From positions 1 through 5,583 of the forward strand of contig JAKQGD010000154.1 of NCBI GenBank assembly GCA_029573365.1: 5,583 nt of DNA. Reading direction: 5' to 3'. Positions 1 through 5,583 of this stretch are shown one piece after another. The translations under genes and the position numbers were made by a program. The number at the start of each line of letters is the position of its first letter. Position 1 is the first letter of the stretch. The notes under the pieces are model-generated. The model was not told where the DNA came from. It ran no database searches and saw only the letters and a list, made by a program, of their open reading frames with translations. This DNA is from Bacteroidota bacterium. GTDB lineage: Bacteria; Bacteroidota; Bacteroidia; Chitinophagales; Saprospiraceae.

Positions 1-1
1 C

Positions 2-1384
2 ATCATCGAACAGTTGTCATCCAAGGGCATACCGTCATTGGTAATGGACATCAAGGGTGACCTTTCCGGTGTGGCTGTACCCGGAGAGTCCAATCCCAAA
101 ATCGTGGAGCGAAACCAGAACATCGGCATACCCTTTACACCGTCCGGCAGCCCGGTAGAGTTTCTGAGCCTGTCCAATGACGCAGGACTCCGACTGAGGG
201 CCACGGTCACGGAATTCGGGCCGGTGCTGTTTTCAAAGATTCTGGAACTCAATGATACTCAGGCAAGCGTAGTGTCACTGCTTTTTAAATTTTGTGATGA
301 CAATCAGCTGGCACTCCTGGACCTATCAGATGTCAAAAAAGCACTCAACTATATAACCAATGAAGGCAAGCCTCTGATCGAAAACGAATACGGTGCTATA
401 TCCACGGCTTCGGTGGGTACCATTCTCCGTAAGGTGATAGAACTGGAGCAACAAGGTGGTGATGTTTTCTTTGGCGAAAGGTCATTTGATGTGGATGACC
501 TCACCAGGATAGACGAAGAGGGCCGGGGCATCATCAGCATACTCAGGGTCACCGATATTCAGGATAAGCCCAAACTTTTTTCCACTTTCATGCTGCAGTT
601 GCTGGCAGAAATATACGCCACTTTTCCTGAAGAAGGCGATCTCGAGCAGCCCAAACTGACCATCTTTATAGACGAGGCTCACCTCATCTTCAATGAAGCA
701 AGCAAGGCTCTGCTAAATCAGATAGAAACCATCATCAAGCTTATCAGATCCAAGGGGGTAGGTATATTTTTTGTAACCCAAAACCCAACTGACGTTCCTG
801 ACGCTGTACTCAGCCAGCTGGGACTCAAGGTGCAACATGCCCTTAGGGCCTTTACGGCCAAAGACAGAAAGGCAATAAAACTGACTGCCGAAAATTATCC
901 GCTGACAGATTATTACTCCGTCGATGTGTTGCTCACAGAACTGGGTATAGGAGAATCTATCGTGGCGGCCCTAAACGAAAAGGGCGTACCTACACCGCTC
1001 GTGCACTGTTATCTCAGGGCTCCGCAGTCGAGGATGGACGTACTCACGTCCGGCGAGATTAGCAATATCCTCGGCCGTAGCCGCATAAAGCACAAATATG
1101 ATGAAGTCATCAACCGCGAAAGTGCCTACGAAATCCTGACGGCCAAAATAGAATCCGCCCAGTCTGCCGAGGTGCAGAGAAAGCTGCAGGAGCAACAGGA
1201 AAAAGCCGGTTCTGATGCACCCAGAGGAAGGCAGGAAAAGAGTACACTAGAAAAAGTAATGGACAGCCAGGTGACCAAGCAGATAGGCCGTACTGTGGCA
1301 CAGACGCTGACGCGAGGTCTGCTAGGAGTGCTGGGGGTAAAAACGACCTCTTCAAGGTCCACAAGAAAGTCTTCCTGGTGGTGA
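2..1384 (+). CDS. HerA-like ATPase, DUF853/YjgR family (5' end missing)
   Basis: This is a cytoplasmic P-loop ATPase of the HerA/FtsK superfamily, DUF853 (YjgR-like) branch; the cellular role of this branch is not well established. The reading frame is open to the left edge (Ile-Ile-Glu-Gln at bases 2-13 precede the TTG at 14), so the N-terminus and Walker A loop lie outside the window. Visible family marks are: the strand DIKGDLSG (47-70), which follows Walker A in this family; a Walker B strand LTIFIDEAH with Asp-Glu at 671-676; the sensor-like TQNP (776-787); and QHALRAF (833-853), whose Arg at 845-847 is a plausible arginine finger. The C-terminal part has RESAYEIL, a charged Gln/Glu/Lys-rich linker that may be helical, and a final segment QIGRTVAQTLTRGLLGVLG, also typical of the family. 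It ends with a Ser/Arg-rich tail and a TGA stop. The alkaline phosphatase gene follows after 46 bases on the same strand. Family assignment is strong; function is only by analogy. Confidence 0.9.
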   Translation: MIEQLSSKGIPSLVMDIKGDLSGVAVPGESNPKIVERNQNIGIPFTPSGSPVEFLSLSNDAGLRLRATVTEFGPVLFSKILELNDTQASVVSLLFKFCDDNQLALLDLSDVKKALNYITNEGKPLIENEYGAISTASVGTILRKVIELEQQGGDVFFGERSFDVDDLTRIDEEGRGIISILRVTDIQDKPKLFSTFMLQLLAEIYATFPEEGDLEQPKLTIFIDEAHLIFNEASKALLNQIETIIKLIRSKGVGIFFVTQNPTDVPDAVLSQLGLKVQHALRAFTAKDRKAIKLTAENYPLTDYYSVDVLLTELGIGESIVAALNEKGVPTPLVHCYLRAPQSRMDVLTSGEISNILGRSRIKHKYDEVINRESAYEILTAKIESAQSAEVQRKLQEQQEKAGSDAPRGRQEKSTLEKVMDSQVTKQIGRTVAQTLTRGLLGVLGVKTTSSRSTRKSSWW

Positions 1385-1430
1385 AACATCAGAAACTGAC
1401 TATTTAACAAGTTTTATAACACATAATAGT
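1385..1430 (+). other. Short AT-rich gap between ATPase and phosphatase genes
   Basis: Forty-six bases separate the two same-strand genes. The last 30 are A/T-rich, as is usual for leaders in Bacteroidota that initiate without a Shine-Dalgarno sequence. I find no TAnnTTTG -7 element and no hairpin with a T-tract, so read-through from the ATPase gene into the phosphatase gene is plausible. Confidence 0.5.
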
Positions 1431-2843
1431 ATGAGAAGAAGGGAGTTTTTTGTTAAGTCATCCATGGGTGCAGCGGCATCCTCACTTTTACTGCCTTTTG
1501 GTGCCTGTACACCTGCCAAAGTTGCGGCGGCCAATGGCACTGGAGCCGGAAAAAAAGCAAGAAACATCATTTTTATGGTGAGCGATGGCATGAGTACCGG
1601 TACTCTCAATATGGGTGACCTCTTTTTGCAAAGGAAAGAGGGCAGGGGCTCCTTCTGGCTCGACCTTTACAGAAATCAAAGGGTCAGCCGAGCACTTATG
1701 GACATGGCATCGGCCAGTTCCATGGTTACTGACAGTGCTGCTGCCAGTTCGTCATGGGGTGGGGGTGTGCGTGTAAAAAACGGCCATCTTAATACCGGAC
1801 CCAACGGTGAAGAATATCTGCCTATCTGGCAAAAGTTTAAAAAAGCGGGCAAAAAAGTAGGATGTGTGACCACCGTGCCCATTACTCACGCGACACCTGC
1901 AGGCTTTTGTGTAAACCAGAAGACACGTGGAGATCAGGCCGAAATAGCCGAAAAATACCTCGGACTAAGGTTTGATGTGATGATGGGTGGTGGCGGAAAG
2001 TTTTTTTCAGGGAGGAAAGATGGCCGCAATATGTACGAAGAGTTTAGCAATGCCGGTTTTCAGGTGGTCAACGACGCAGCAGGCATGAGGGCTGTAAATT
2101 CGTTTTCTCCAGTGCTTGGAGTTTTTAGCAAGGATGGCCTTCCCTATGAGGTGGACAGGATTAATGATCCGTCGCTCAAAGATAACGTGCCTTCTCTGGC
2201 AGAGATGACAGGTAAGGCCATAGACCTTATGAAAGGTCATGCCAACGGGTTTTGCCTCCAGGTAGAAGGAGGGAAAGTGGACTGGGCAGCCCATGGCAAC
2301 GATGCACCAGCACTGATTTACGATCAGGTAGCGTTTGATGAAGCTGTAAGGACCGCCGTGCAATTTGCAGAAAAAGACGGCAATACACTTGTCATCATCA
2401 CTACAGACCACGGCAACAGCAATCCCGGCCTGTATTATGGCGATAACGCCGACAGGAACTTTGCCAGACTTTTTGACTTCATACACTCCAATGACCACAT
2501 ACTGATGGGGACAAAAACCAATGAAACCCCGGCACAACTTACCGAAAAAGTGTTTTCATGGCAGGGCTATAAGCTCTCAAACGAGCAGGCGGCCTTTATC
2601 ATGGACAAATACAAGGAACAGTCATCAGAAGGTGTTTACAATGTGTACAAACTACCCTTTAAGGAATATGCCACCTATCAGTCCGAGTATACATCAGTGG
2701 CTTTTGGAGGCATGGACCACTCAGGGGATTATGTAGAGCTGGCCATGTTTGGCCCTGGAAGCGAAATGCTCAAGCCTTTTATGGTAAATACTGAGATGCA
2801 CACTTTTATGCTGGCTGCCGCTGAAGTAGAAAACAAGTTTTAA
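1431..2843 (+). CDS. Alkaline phosphatase (PhoA superfamily), Tat-exported
   Basis: A metal-dependent phosphomonoesterase that releases phosphate from organic phosphate esters outside the cytoplasm. The 470-residue protein begins MRRREFFVK, a twin-arginine motif, followed by an Ala/Ser/Leu hydrophobic stretch ending LLLPFGAC, so Cys26 could be a lipid-anchor site (an imperfect lipobox with Phe at -3). The catalytic core is intact: Asp52 in VSDGMS; nucleophile Ser102 in VTDSAA; His153 and Thr155 in THATPA; Glu279, Asp284 and His288 in VEGGKVDWAAHGND; Asp326-His327 in TTDHG; and His430 in MDHSGD. His153 with Trp285 (E. coli positions 153/328) is the His/Trp arrangement of cold-adapted and Bacillus-type enzymes rather than the Asp/Lys of E. 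coli. About 103 residues separate His327 from His430, against about 42 in the E. coli enzyme, so there is an insertion near 330-420. The ATG at 1431 is chosen because it starts the Tat signal directly. No Shine-Dalgarno sequence is seen; the leader is AT-rich. No Pho-box-like element was identified. Confidence 0.95.
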   Translation: MRRREFFVKSSMGAAASSLLLPFGACTPAKVAAANGTGAGKKARNIIFMVSDGMSTGTLNMGDLFLQRKEGRGSFWLDLYRNQRVSRALMDMASASSMVTDSAAASSSWGGGVRVKNGHLNTGPNGEEYLPIWQKFKKAGKKVGCVTTVPITHATPAGFCVNQKTRGDQAEIAEKYLGLRFDVMMGGGGKFFSGRKDGRNMYEEFSNAGFQVVNDAAGMRAVNSFSPVLGVFSKDGLPYEVDRINDPSLKDNVPSLAEMTGKAIDLMKGHANGFCLQVEGGKVDWAAHGNDAPALIYDQVAFDEAVRTAVQFAEKDGNTLVIITTDHGNSNPGLYYGDNADRNFARLFDFIHSNDHILMGTKTNETPAQLTEKVFSWQGYKLSNEQAAFIMDKYKEQSSEGVYNVYKLPFKEYATYQSEYTSVAFGGMDHSGDYVELAMFGPGSEMLKPFMVNTEMHTFMLAAAEVENKF

Positions 2844-2855
2844 TTCTTGACAGAT

Positions 2856-4169
2856 ATGGCCGGGGTAAAGAAGTGGTATTTTTGGCTTTGTTTCTTTGCC
2901 CTTGTAGAGTTCCTTCTAATGGGTAGGTATAAGACTTACTTTGGCATATATTTTACCCCCATAGTTTTTGCTTTGTCATCATTTGCTGTGGGCTGGCTTG
3001 GTTTGTATGCATCAGTACATCTGGGCGAACAGACATATACAGACAGAAAACAAGTGGACTGGCCGGTTCTGGTCATGGCATTGATGCCGCTGGCTATCCT
3101 GAGTTATCACGGTTACAGTATATTTAGGGCACATCCCATCGATTACAGGGAGTCAGATGTATTTGCACAGGTTATCACCCCATCACAGTTATTGCTTCAA
3201 GGCAAATATCCTTATGCAGATGTTGCATTGCCGGGTTACACGATGCACAACACTTATCTGCCCATGCAGTGGATCCCTTTTATCATACCTGTGGCATTTG
3301 GCTTTGACCCGAGGTGGGTTCCTATAATAGTCTGGTGCCTGGCCTTGCTGACTGCCGTTTTTTTGTTTGGGACTACAAGTATAAAACGTAGCAGCCTGCT
3401 CTTTTTGGGGTTGGTAATGGCATTTTGCATTTTTGGAATCTGGGGGTTCATGGATGCTTTTACGGACGAATATTGCCGTACTCTTGAGTTGCTACCTGCA
3501 GCCTATTATTTATTTCTTATCCTCTTTTTGCTCAAGGGCCGTTGGCTCGGTATCGGGTTGTCTTTGGGGGCGTGTCTGCTGAGCCGGTTTTCGGTGGTAT
3601 TTTTTCTTCCATTTCTGGCCTGGTATGTTTGGAAAAGATGGGGAACTAACGTACTTTATAAAGCTGCCGTTACTGTTATTGTCATGGTGATGGGTTTGTT
3701 TGTATTGCCCTTTCTGACCAGAGACCCTACTATTGTGTCAAACATCATAAACAACTATAAGACTGGAGCCGAAAACGAATGGCACACACACTCATGGCAA
3801 AATCCAGGTGACGAACCTTATCAGTTGGCGAAGGGTTTTGGTGCTGCTATCTTTGTCAAAAAGATGTACGAGTACGACAAGATAGACGGAATACACCACC
3901 TAAGGCAAGCTACTCTGGTGTTTAGTATTCTTACGGCAGTCTTTATGATTTATTTATATCACCGCAACAGAAAATTTCAAAACAGGGATTGGGTGTTGCT
4001 TGGTGGATTTAAACTTTATTTTACGGTATTTTATACCCTTAGCCTGATACCCTATTCATACCTGTTTTTGGTGCCTGTTTCTGTGACGGTGCTGATACTG
4101 ATCAAAGGTATTATGGACCTATTAAATCAGAGGTCGGTTCAATACTCTTTGCCGGCTGCAGAGTCATAA
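2856..4169 (+). CDS. Polytopic membrane protein, GT-C/GT87-like glycosyltransferase
   Basis: A 437-residue integral membrane protein, probably a lipid-linked-sugar-dependent transferase of the GT-C fold. Hydrophobic segments lie near residues 7-22, 28-53, 70-90, 138-150, 155-172, 180-198, 212-227, 231-258, 269-287, 352-368 and 384-418 (the last long enough for two), giving about 10-12 membrane spans. The GT87/DUF2029-like signature is ESDVFAQ (Asp101, position of the usual catalytic acid in the first external loop), then LLLQGKYPY (112-120), then a Tyr-Leu-Pro entry into the next span (TYLPMQWIPF, 133-142). A hydrophilic stretch at 298-350, rich in His and Trp, is the main loop. The start was set at ATG 2856; an in-frame TTG at 2847 would add three residues but ATG is more usual. 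It lies 12 bases after the phosphatase stop, so the two are probably cotranscribed. Alternatives are another GT-C family or a membrane protein of unknown activity; the topology is clear, the enzymatic call is moderate. Confidence 0.65.
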   Translation: MAGVKKWYFWLCFFALVEFLLMGRYKTYFGIYFTPIVFALSSFAVGWLGLYASVHLGEQTYTDRKQVDWPVLVMALMPLAILSYHGYSIFRAHPIDYRESDVFAQVITPSQLLLQGKYPYADVALPGYTMHNTYLPMQWIPFIIPVAFGFDPRWVPIIVWCLALLTAVFLFGTTSIKRSSLLFLGLVMAFCIFGIWGFMDAFTDEYCRTLELLPAAYYLFLILFLLKGRWLGIGLSLGACLLSRFSVVFFLPFLAWYVWKRWGTNVLYKAAVTVIVMVMGLFVLPFLTRDPTIVSNIINNYKTGAENEWHTHSWQNPGDEPYQLAKGFGAAIFVKKMYEYDKIDGIHHLRQATLVFSILTAVFMIYLYHRNRKFQNRDWVLLGGFKLYFTVFYTLSLIPYSYLFLVPVSVTVLILIKGIMDLLNQRSVQYSLPAAES

Positions 4170-4181
4170 TTTCAAAGTTTA

Positions 4182-5075
4182 TCACCACTTGTAGACAAAA
4201 TCTATGTATGGGATAGGAATGCCTTCTTGTATGACATCAGGTATACCTATCAAGGCCAAATCCACGGAGATATTCTCTCCAAAAAACCGCACTCCCCCTG
4301 AAAAAACGGGGTAAAACCCATCAAAGGTAAAGATCCAGTTTTCTGAAACCAGGGCAATTTTATTGCTGAGCCTGGTCATGCCGCTTATTGTTAAAATCGG
4401 GCTTGTGGATATGTCCGAAAAACTTGAAAAAGTAGTGCCTGCCCCAAAAGTAACATTGTGGTCAAGATTGCCGGCTGTCAAAATTCCGTATCCAATTCCA
4501 ACTTTACCTTCTCCCGTAATAGCGATAAGAGACCCTGCTCCTGCATGCAGGTTTTGGGACAGTTTGAAACCACCCACCTTTGGAAAAAGTCCTAGAACAG
4601 CCTCGCCACTAAAAAGTGAAATGATCTCCGTACCTGCACCCATGGAAAAATGATCCGTTACTCCAAAATTGACTGAGTTAGCCAGACCATAAATGCTTTG
4701 GAAATATCCTTCGCGGGCTTTAAGATTGAAAGCCGACGGACCGAAAAGATACCTTGTGGGATGGGGATTGGGAAACCATCCATTTTCATTGACCTGAATG
4801 GCAGCCGAAGCCTTTTTTACCCCTGAAATCTGAGACTTTGAGACCTCAAATCTGGATGCTGAGTTGACAAAAATCAATTTGTCTCCTTCCATACCGGCAT
4901 ATTTTCCTCTGAAAACCGTCTGGTCCTTTAGGGTCACCTCGTAATTAGTCAGAGTGTCAAACCTGATTTGGTCAACTTTCATAGTTTTCTGGGAAAATCC
5001 CTGGGTGGACACCATCGTAAAAATAAAAATAAACACTGCCACCGGTCTGAAAACTGTTGTCATCTTGTGAATCAT
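4182..5075 (-). CDS. Exported barrel-like protein, conserved Bacteroidota hypothetical
   Basis: I do not know a function for this 297-residue protein. It begins with a Sec-type signal peptide: a short basic segment, a hydrophobic core (VAVFIFIFTMVS) and a likely cleavage site around QGFSQ, so it is exported. Residues about 30-90 form a small beta-rich unit of the pattern 'VTLKDQTVFRGKYAG..GDKLIFVN...FEVSKSQISGVKK', like SH3- or LSm-like modules that precede barrel domains in other Bacteroidota proteins. From about 100 on comes PNPHPTRYLFGPSAFNLK, then repeated amphipathic strands rich in Gly and alternating hydrophobics (VNFGVTDHFSMGAGTEI, VGIGYGILTAG, VTFGAGTTF) and a C-terminal aromatic end (YIDFVYKW), which fits an outer-membrane beta-barrel. 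Three starts are possible: TTG 5078, ATG 5075 and ATG 5063. ATG 5075 is preferred because it supplies Lys and His to the n-region; ATG 5063 also gives a usable signal. The gene converges on the membrane protein gene (12 bases between stops) and diverges from the GT2 gene. Confidence 0.75.
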   Translation of the reverse strand: MIHKMTTVFRPVAVFIFIFTMVSTQGFSQKTMKVDQIRFDTLTNYEVTLKDQTVFRGKYAGMEGDKLIFVNSASRFEVSKSQISGVKKASAAIQVNENGWFPNPHPTRYLFGPSAFNLKAREGYFQSIYGLANSVNFGVTDHFSMGAGTEIISLFSGEAVLGLFPKVGGFKLSQNLHAGAGSLIAITGEGKVGIGYGILTAGNLDHNVTFGAGTTFSSFSDISTSPILTISGMTRLSNKIALVSENWIFTFDGFYPVFSGGVRFFGENISVDLALIGIPDVIQEGIPIPYIDFVYKW

Positions 5076-5082
5076 CAAGAGT

Positions 5083-5109
5083 AAGTTGTATTGTAAAAGT
5101 AAACAACTT
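5083..5109. repeat. 7-bp inverted repeat in the leader of the barrel gene
   Basis: AAGTTGT (5083-5089) and ACAACTT (5103-5109) are perfect inverted copies separated by 13 AT-rich bases. The element lies a few bases upstream of the barrel gene's start codons. It could form a weak hairpin in the mRNA leader or be a dyad operator. There is no GC-rich stem or T-tract to make it a terminator. Length and base composition allow chance. Confidence 0.35.
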
Positions 5110-5141
5110 TTCTGGGCTTGGGTTTATCGCTCTGAAATTTG

Positions 5142-5169
5142 CAATCATAAACATGCTCCCATGAGCCAA
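5142..5169 (-). promoter_or_regulatory. Weak candidate promoter for the barrel gene
   Basis: Read on the minus strand, a TTG (bases 5169-5167) is followed after 17 bases by TATGATTG (5149-5142), which matches the Bacteroidota -7 consensus TAnnTTTG except for one base. The placement is reasonable: it lies 66 bases upstream of the preferred ATG and inside the only intergenic space available. A single-mismatch hit is weak evidence. Confidence 0.25.
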
Positions 5170-5205
5170 TTTTGTTGATCAGCAAAACCATCCGTTTTAA
5201 AATGC

Positions 5206-5213
5206 TATTTTTG
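5206..5213 (+). promoter_or_regulatory. Candidate -7 element for the GT2 gene
   Basis: TATTTTTG is an exact match to the Bacteroidota sigma-A -7 consensus TAnnTTTG. It ends 20 bases before the GT2 ATG, which would give a very short leader. No TTG or TTTG -33 element lies at the usual 17-23 base spacing; the nearest TTG triplets (5172-5177) are 28-31 bases upstream. An 8-base pattern with two free positions in AT-rich DNA can occur by chance, so this is a candidate only. Confidence 0.4.
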
Positions 5214-5220
5214 CCACGAT

Positions 5221-5282
5221 TTTAACCCATCACATGCAAGATCCGGGCCCAGTGCTAGTTGTTCCAGTGTTTAACCCATCAC
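5221..5282 (+). repeat. 13-bp direct repeat flanking the GT2 start codon
   Basis: TTTAACCCATCAC occurs exactly at 5221-5233, immediately before the GT2 ATG, and again at 5270-5282, where it encodes part of the FNPSP segment of the enzyme (residues 13-17). The two copies are 49 bases apart and the match stops on both sides. The first copy is noncoding leader and the second is coding. Confidence 0.6.
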
Positions 5283-5583
5283 CGGGTTGGGAAGAGGTGC
5301 TTGTTACCAGGTTTATTGAGTTTTGTAAAACCTCGGGTATGGATTTTACCCTTGTCCTGGTCAATGACGGCAGTACTGTGGACATACGGTCAGATTTTCT
5401 GGAACAGAAGCTCGGTGACAGATTCAGGTATCTATCCTACGAAAACAACCGCGGCAAAGGTGCGGCTCTCAAATATGGATTTTCGGCGTACCGGTCTGAT
5501 GTCAATGTATTCAGCGACATAGACCTGCCTTATACTACACAAAGTATGGCGGCTGTCGCCGAATCCCTGGTGCGTCAGGGCGG
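5234..5583 (+). CDS. GT2 family glycosyltransferase (3' end missing)
   Basis: The first 116 codons of a cytoplasmic inverting glycosyltransferase with a GT-A fold, running off the right edge. The start is ATG 5234; an in-frame TAA at 5198-5200 excludes any upstream ATG. The first strand is VLVVPVFNPS (residues 7-16), in place of the common VIPxYNE. Next come LVLVNDGST (40-48) with Asp45 for nucleotide binding, then YENNRGKGAALKYGF (69-83), the family's NxGKGAAxxxG loop. DIDLPYT (95-101) follows, a DxD motif for divalent metal and the nucleotide-sugar diphosphate (Asp95, Asp97). The NRGKGAA and D-x-D-LPY combination resembles dolichol/polyprenyl-phosphate glycosyltransferases (DPM1/GtrB-like), but the acceptor region and any C-terminal membrane helices are outside the window, so donor and acceptor cannot be named. 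A -7-like promoter element lies 21 bases upstream and no Shine-Dalgarno sequence is visible. The membrane GT-C-like gene is on the same strand but separated by the opposing barrel gene. Confidence 0.9.
   Translation, partial: MQDPGPVLVVPVFNPSPGWEEVLVTRFIEFCKTSGMDFTLVLVNDGSTVDIRSDFLEQKLGDRFRYLSYENNRGKGAALKYGFSAYRSDVNVFSDIDLPYTTQSMAAVAESLVRQG

Larger units (their letters stand above)
5079..5233. other. Divergent intergenic region
   Basis: This AT-rich stretch of about 155 bases separates the leftward barrel gene from the rightward GT2 gene and must hold both promoters. It contains the -7-like element, the weak minus-strand promoter candidate, the 7-bp inverted repeat and the upstream copy of the 13-bp direct repeat. 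I see no tRNA, small ORF, riboswitch-like structure or rho-independent terminator in it. Confidence 0.7.

Noticed and set aside
2..1384. HerA-like ATPase as part of an antiphage defence system
   Set aside because: Defence HerA proteins are typically beside a nuclease, SIR2 or NurA-type partner. Here the visible neighbour is an alkaline phosphatase, and the motifs fit the DUF853/YjgR branch. The left neighbour is unseen, so this is rejected for lack of support.
1126..1410. Minus-strand open frames overlapping the end of the ATPase gene
   Set aside because: They oppose the conserved C-terminal region of the ATPase and show no domain, start signal or plausible composition.
2007..2537. 176-codon open frame on the minus strand
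   Set aside because: It lies wholly inside the alkaline phosphatase gene, whose metal-binding motifs fix the coding strand. The translated protein is Cys/His/Ile-rich with no recognisable domain.
4144..4164. Possible hairpin at the end of the membrane protein gene (ACTCT / AGAGT)
   Set aside because: Only five base pairs with an 11-base loop and no downstream T-tract, so it does not qualify as a terminator.
4295..4311. CCCC / GGGG stem with an A-rich loop
   Set aside because: It lies inside the barrel coding region, has a four-pair stem and lacks a T-tract on either strand.
4363..4653. 96-codon plus-strand open frame
   Set aside because: It is antisense to the barrel gene, Pro/Lys-rich, and matches nothing I recognise; the minus-strand frame has a signal peptide and barrel pattern.
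5259..5522. 87-codon plus-strand open frame near the right edge
   Set aside because: It is in a different frame from the GT2 gene that covers the same bases and carries the family motifs, so it is a frame shadow.

Overview
The window looks like a chromosomal stretch from a member of the Bacteroidota, probably an environmental Cytophagales-like organism. Four things suggest this. Start codons lack a Shine-Dalgarno sequence and sit in AT-rich leaders. There is a TAnnTTTG-type -7 element at 5206-5213. One secreted protein has a signal peptide ending in GFSQ, and it belongs to a barrel-like family I associate with this phylum. The alkaline phosphatase is a Tat-exported type with a long insertion. 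The assignment is inference from style; no rRNA or marker gene is present.

Layout. (1) From base 2 to 1384, plus strand, is the 3' part of a HerA-like ATPase of the DUF853/YjgR family, cut by the left edge before its Walker A motif. (2) After 46 bases comes a complete alkaline phosphatase (1431-2843) with a twin-arginine signal and a full set of metal ligands. (3) Twelve bases later is a polytopic membrane protein (2856-4169) that resembles GT-C fold, GT87-like glycosyltransferases. (4) Converging on it with a 12-base gap is a minus-strand gene (stop at 4182, start near 5075) for an exported protein with a small beta-rich N-terminal domain followed by a barrel-like domain. (5) A 158-base divergent intergenic region follows. 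(6) The right edge holds the first 116 codons of a GT2 family glycosyltransferase (5234 onward), complete through its nucleotide-sugar binding motifs and cut by the window end.

How they fit together. Genes 1-3 share a strand with short gaps and could be one transcript, although the ATPase has no obvious functional link with the other two. The membrane GT-C-like protein and the GT2 enzyme are two halves of a familiar logic, in which a cytoplasmic enzyme loads a sugar on polyprenyl phosphate and a membrane transferase uses it. Here they are separated by an opposing gene, so a functional link is only a suggestion.

I see no mobile element, CRISPR array, tRNA, rRNA or defence system, and no evidence of a novel multi-gene system. 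The observations worth a second look are modest: the edge-truncated GT2 gene, the phosphatase architecture, the barrel family, and short repeats in the divergent intergenic region.
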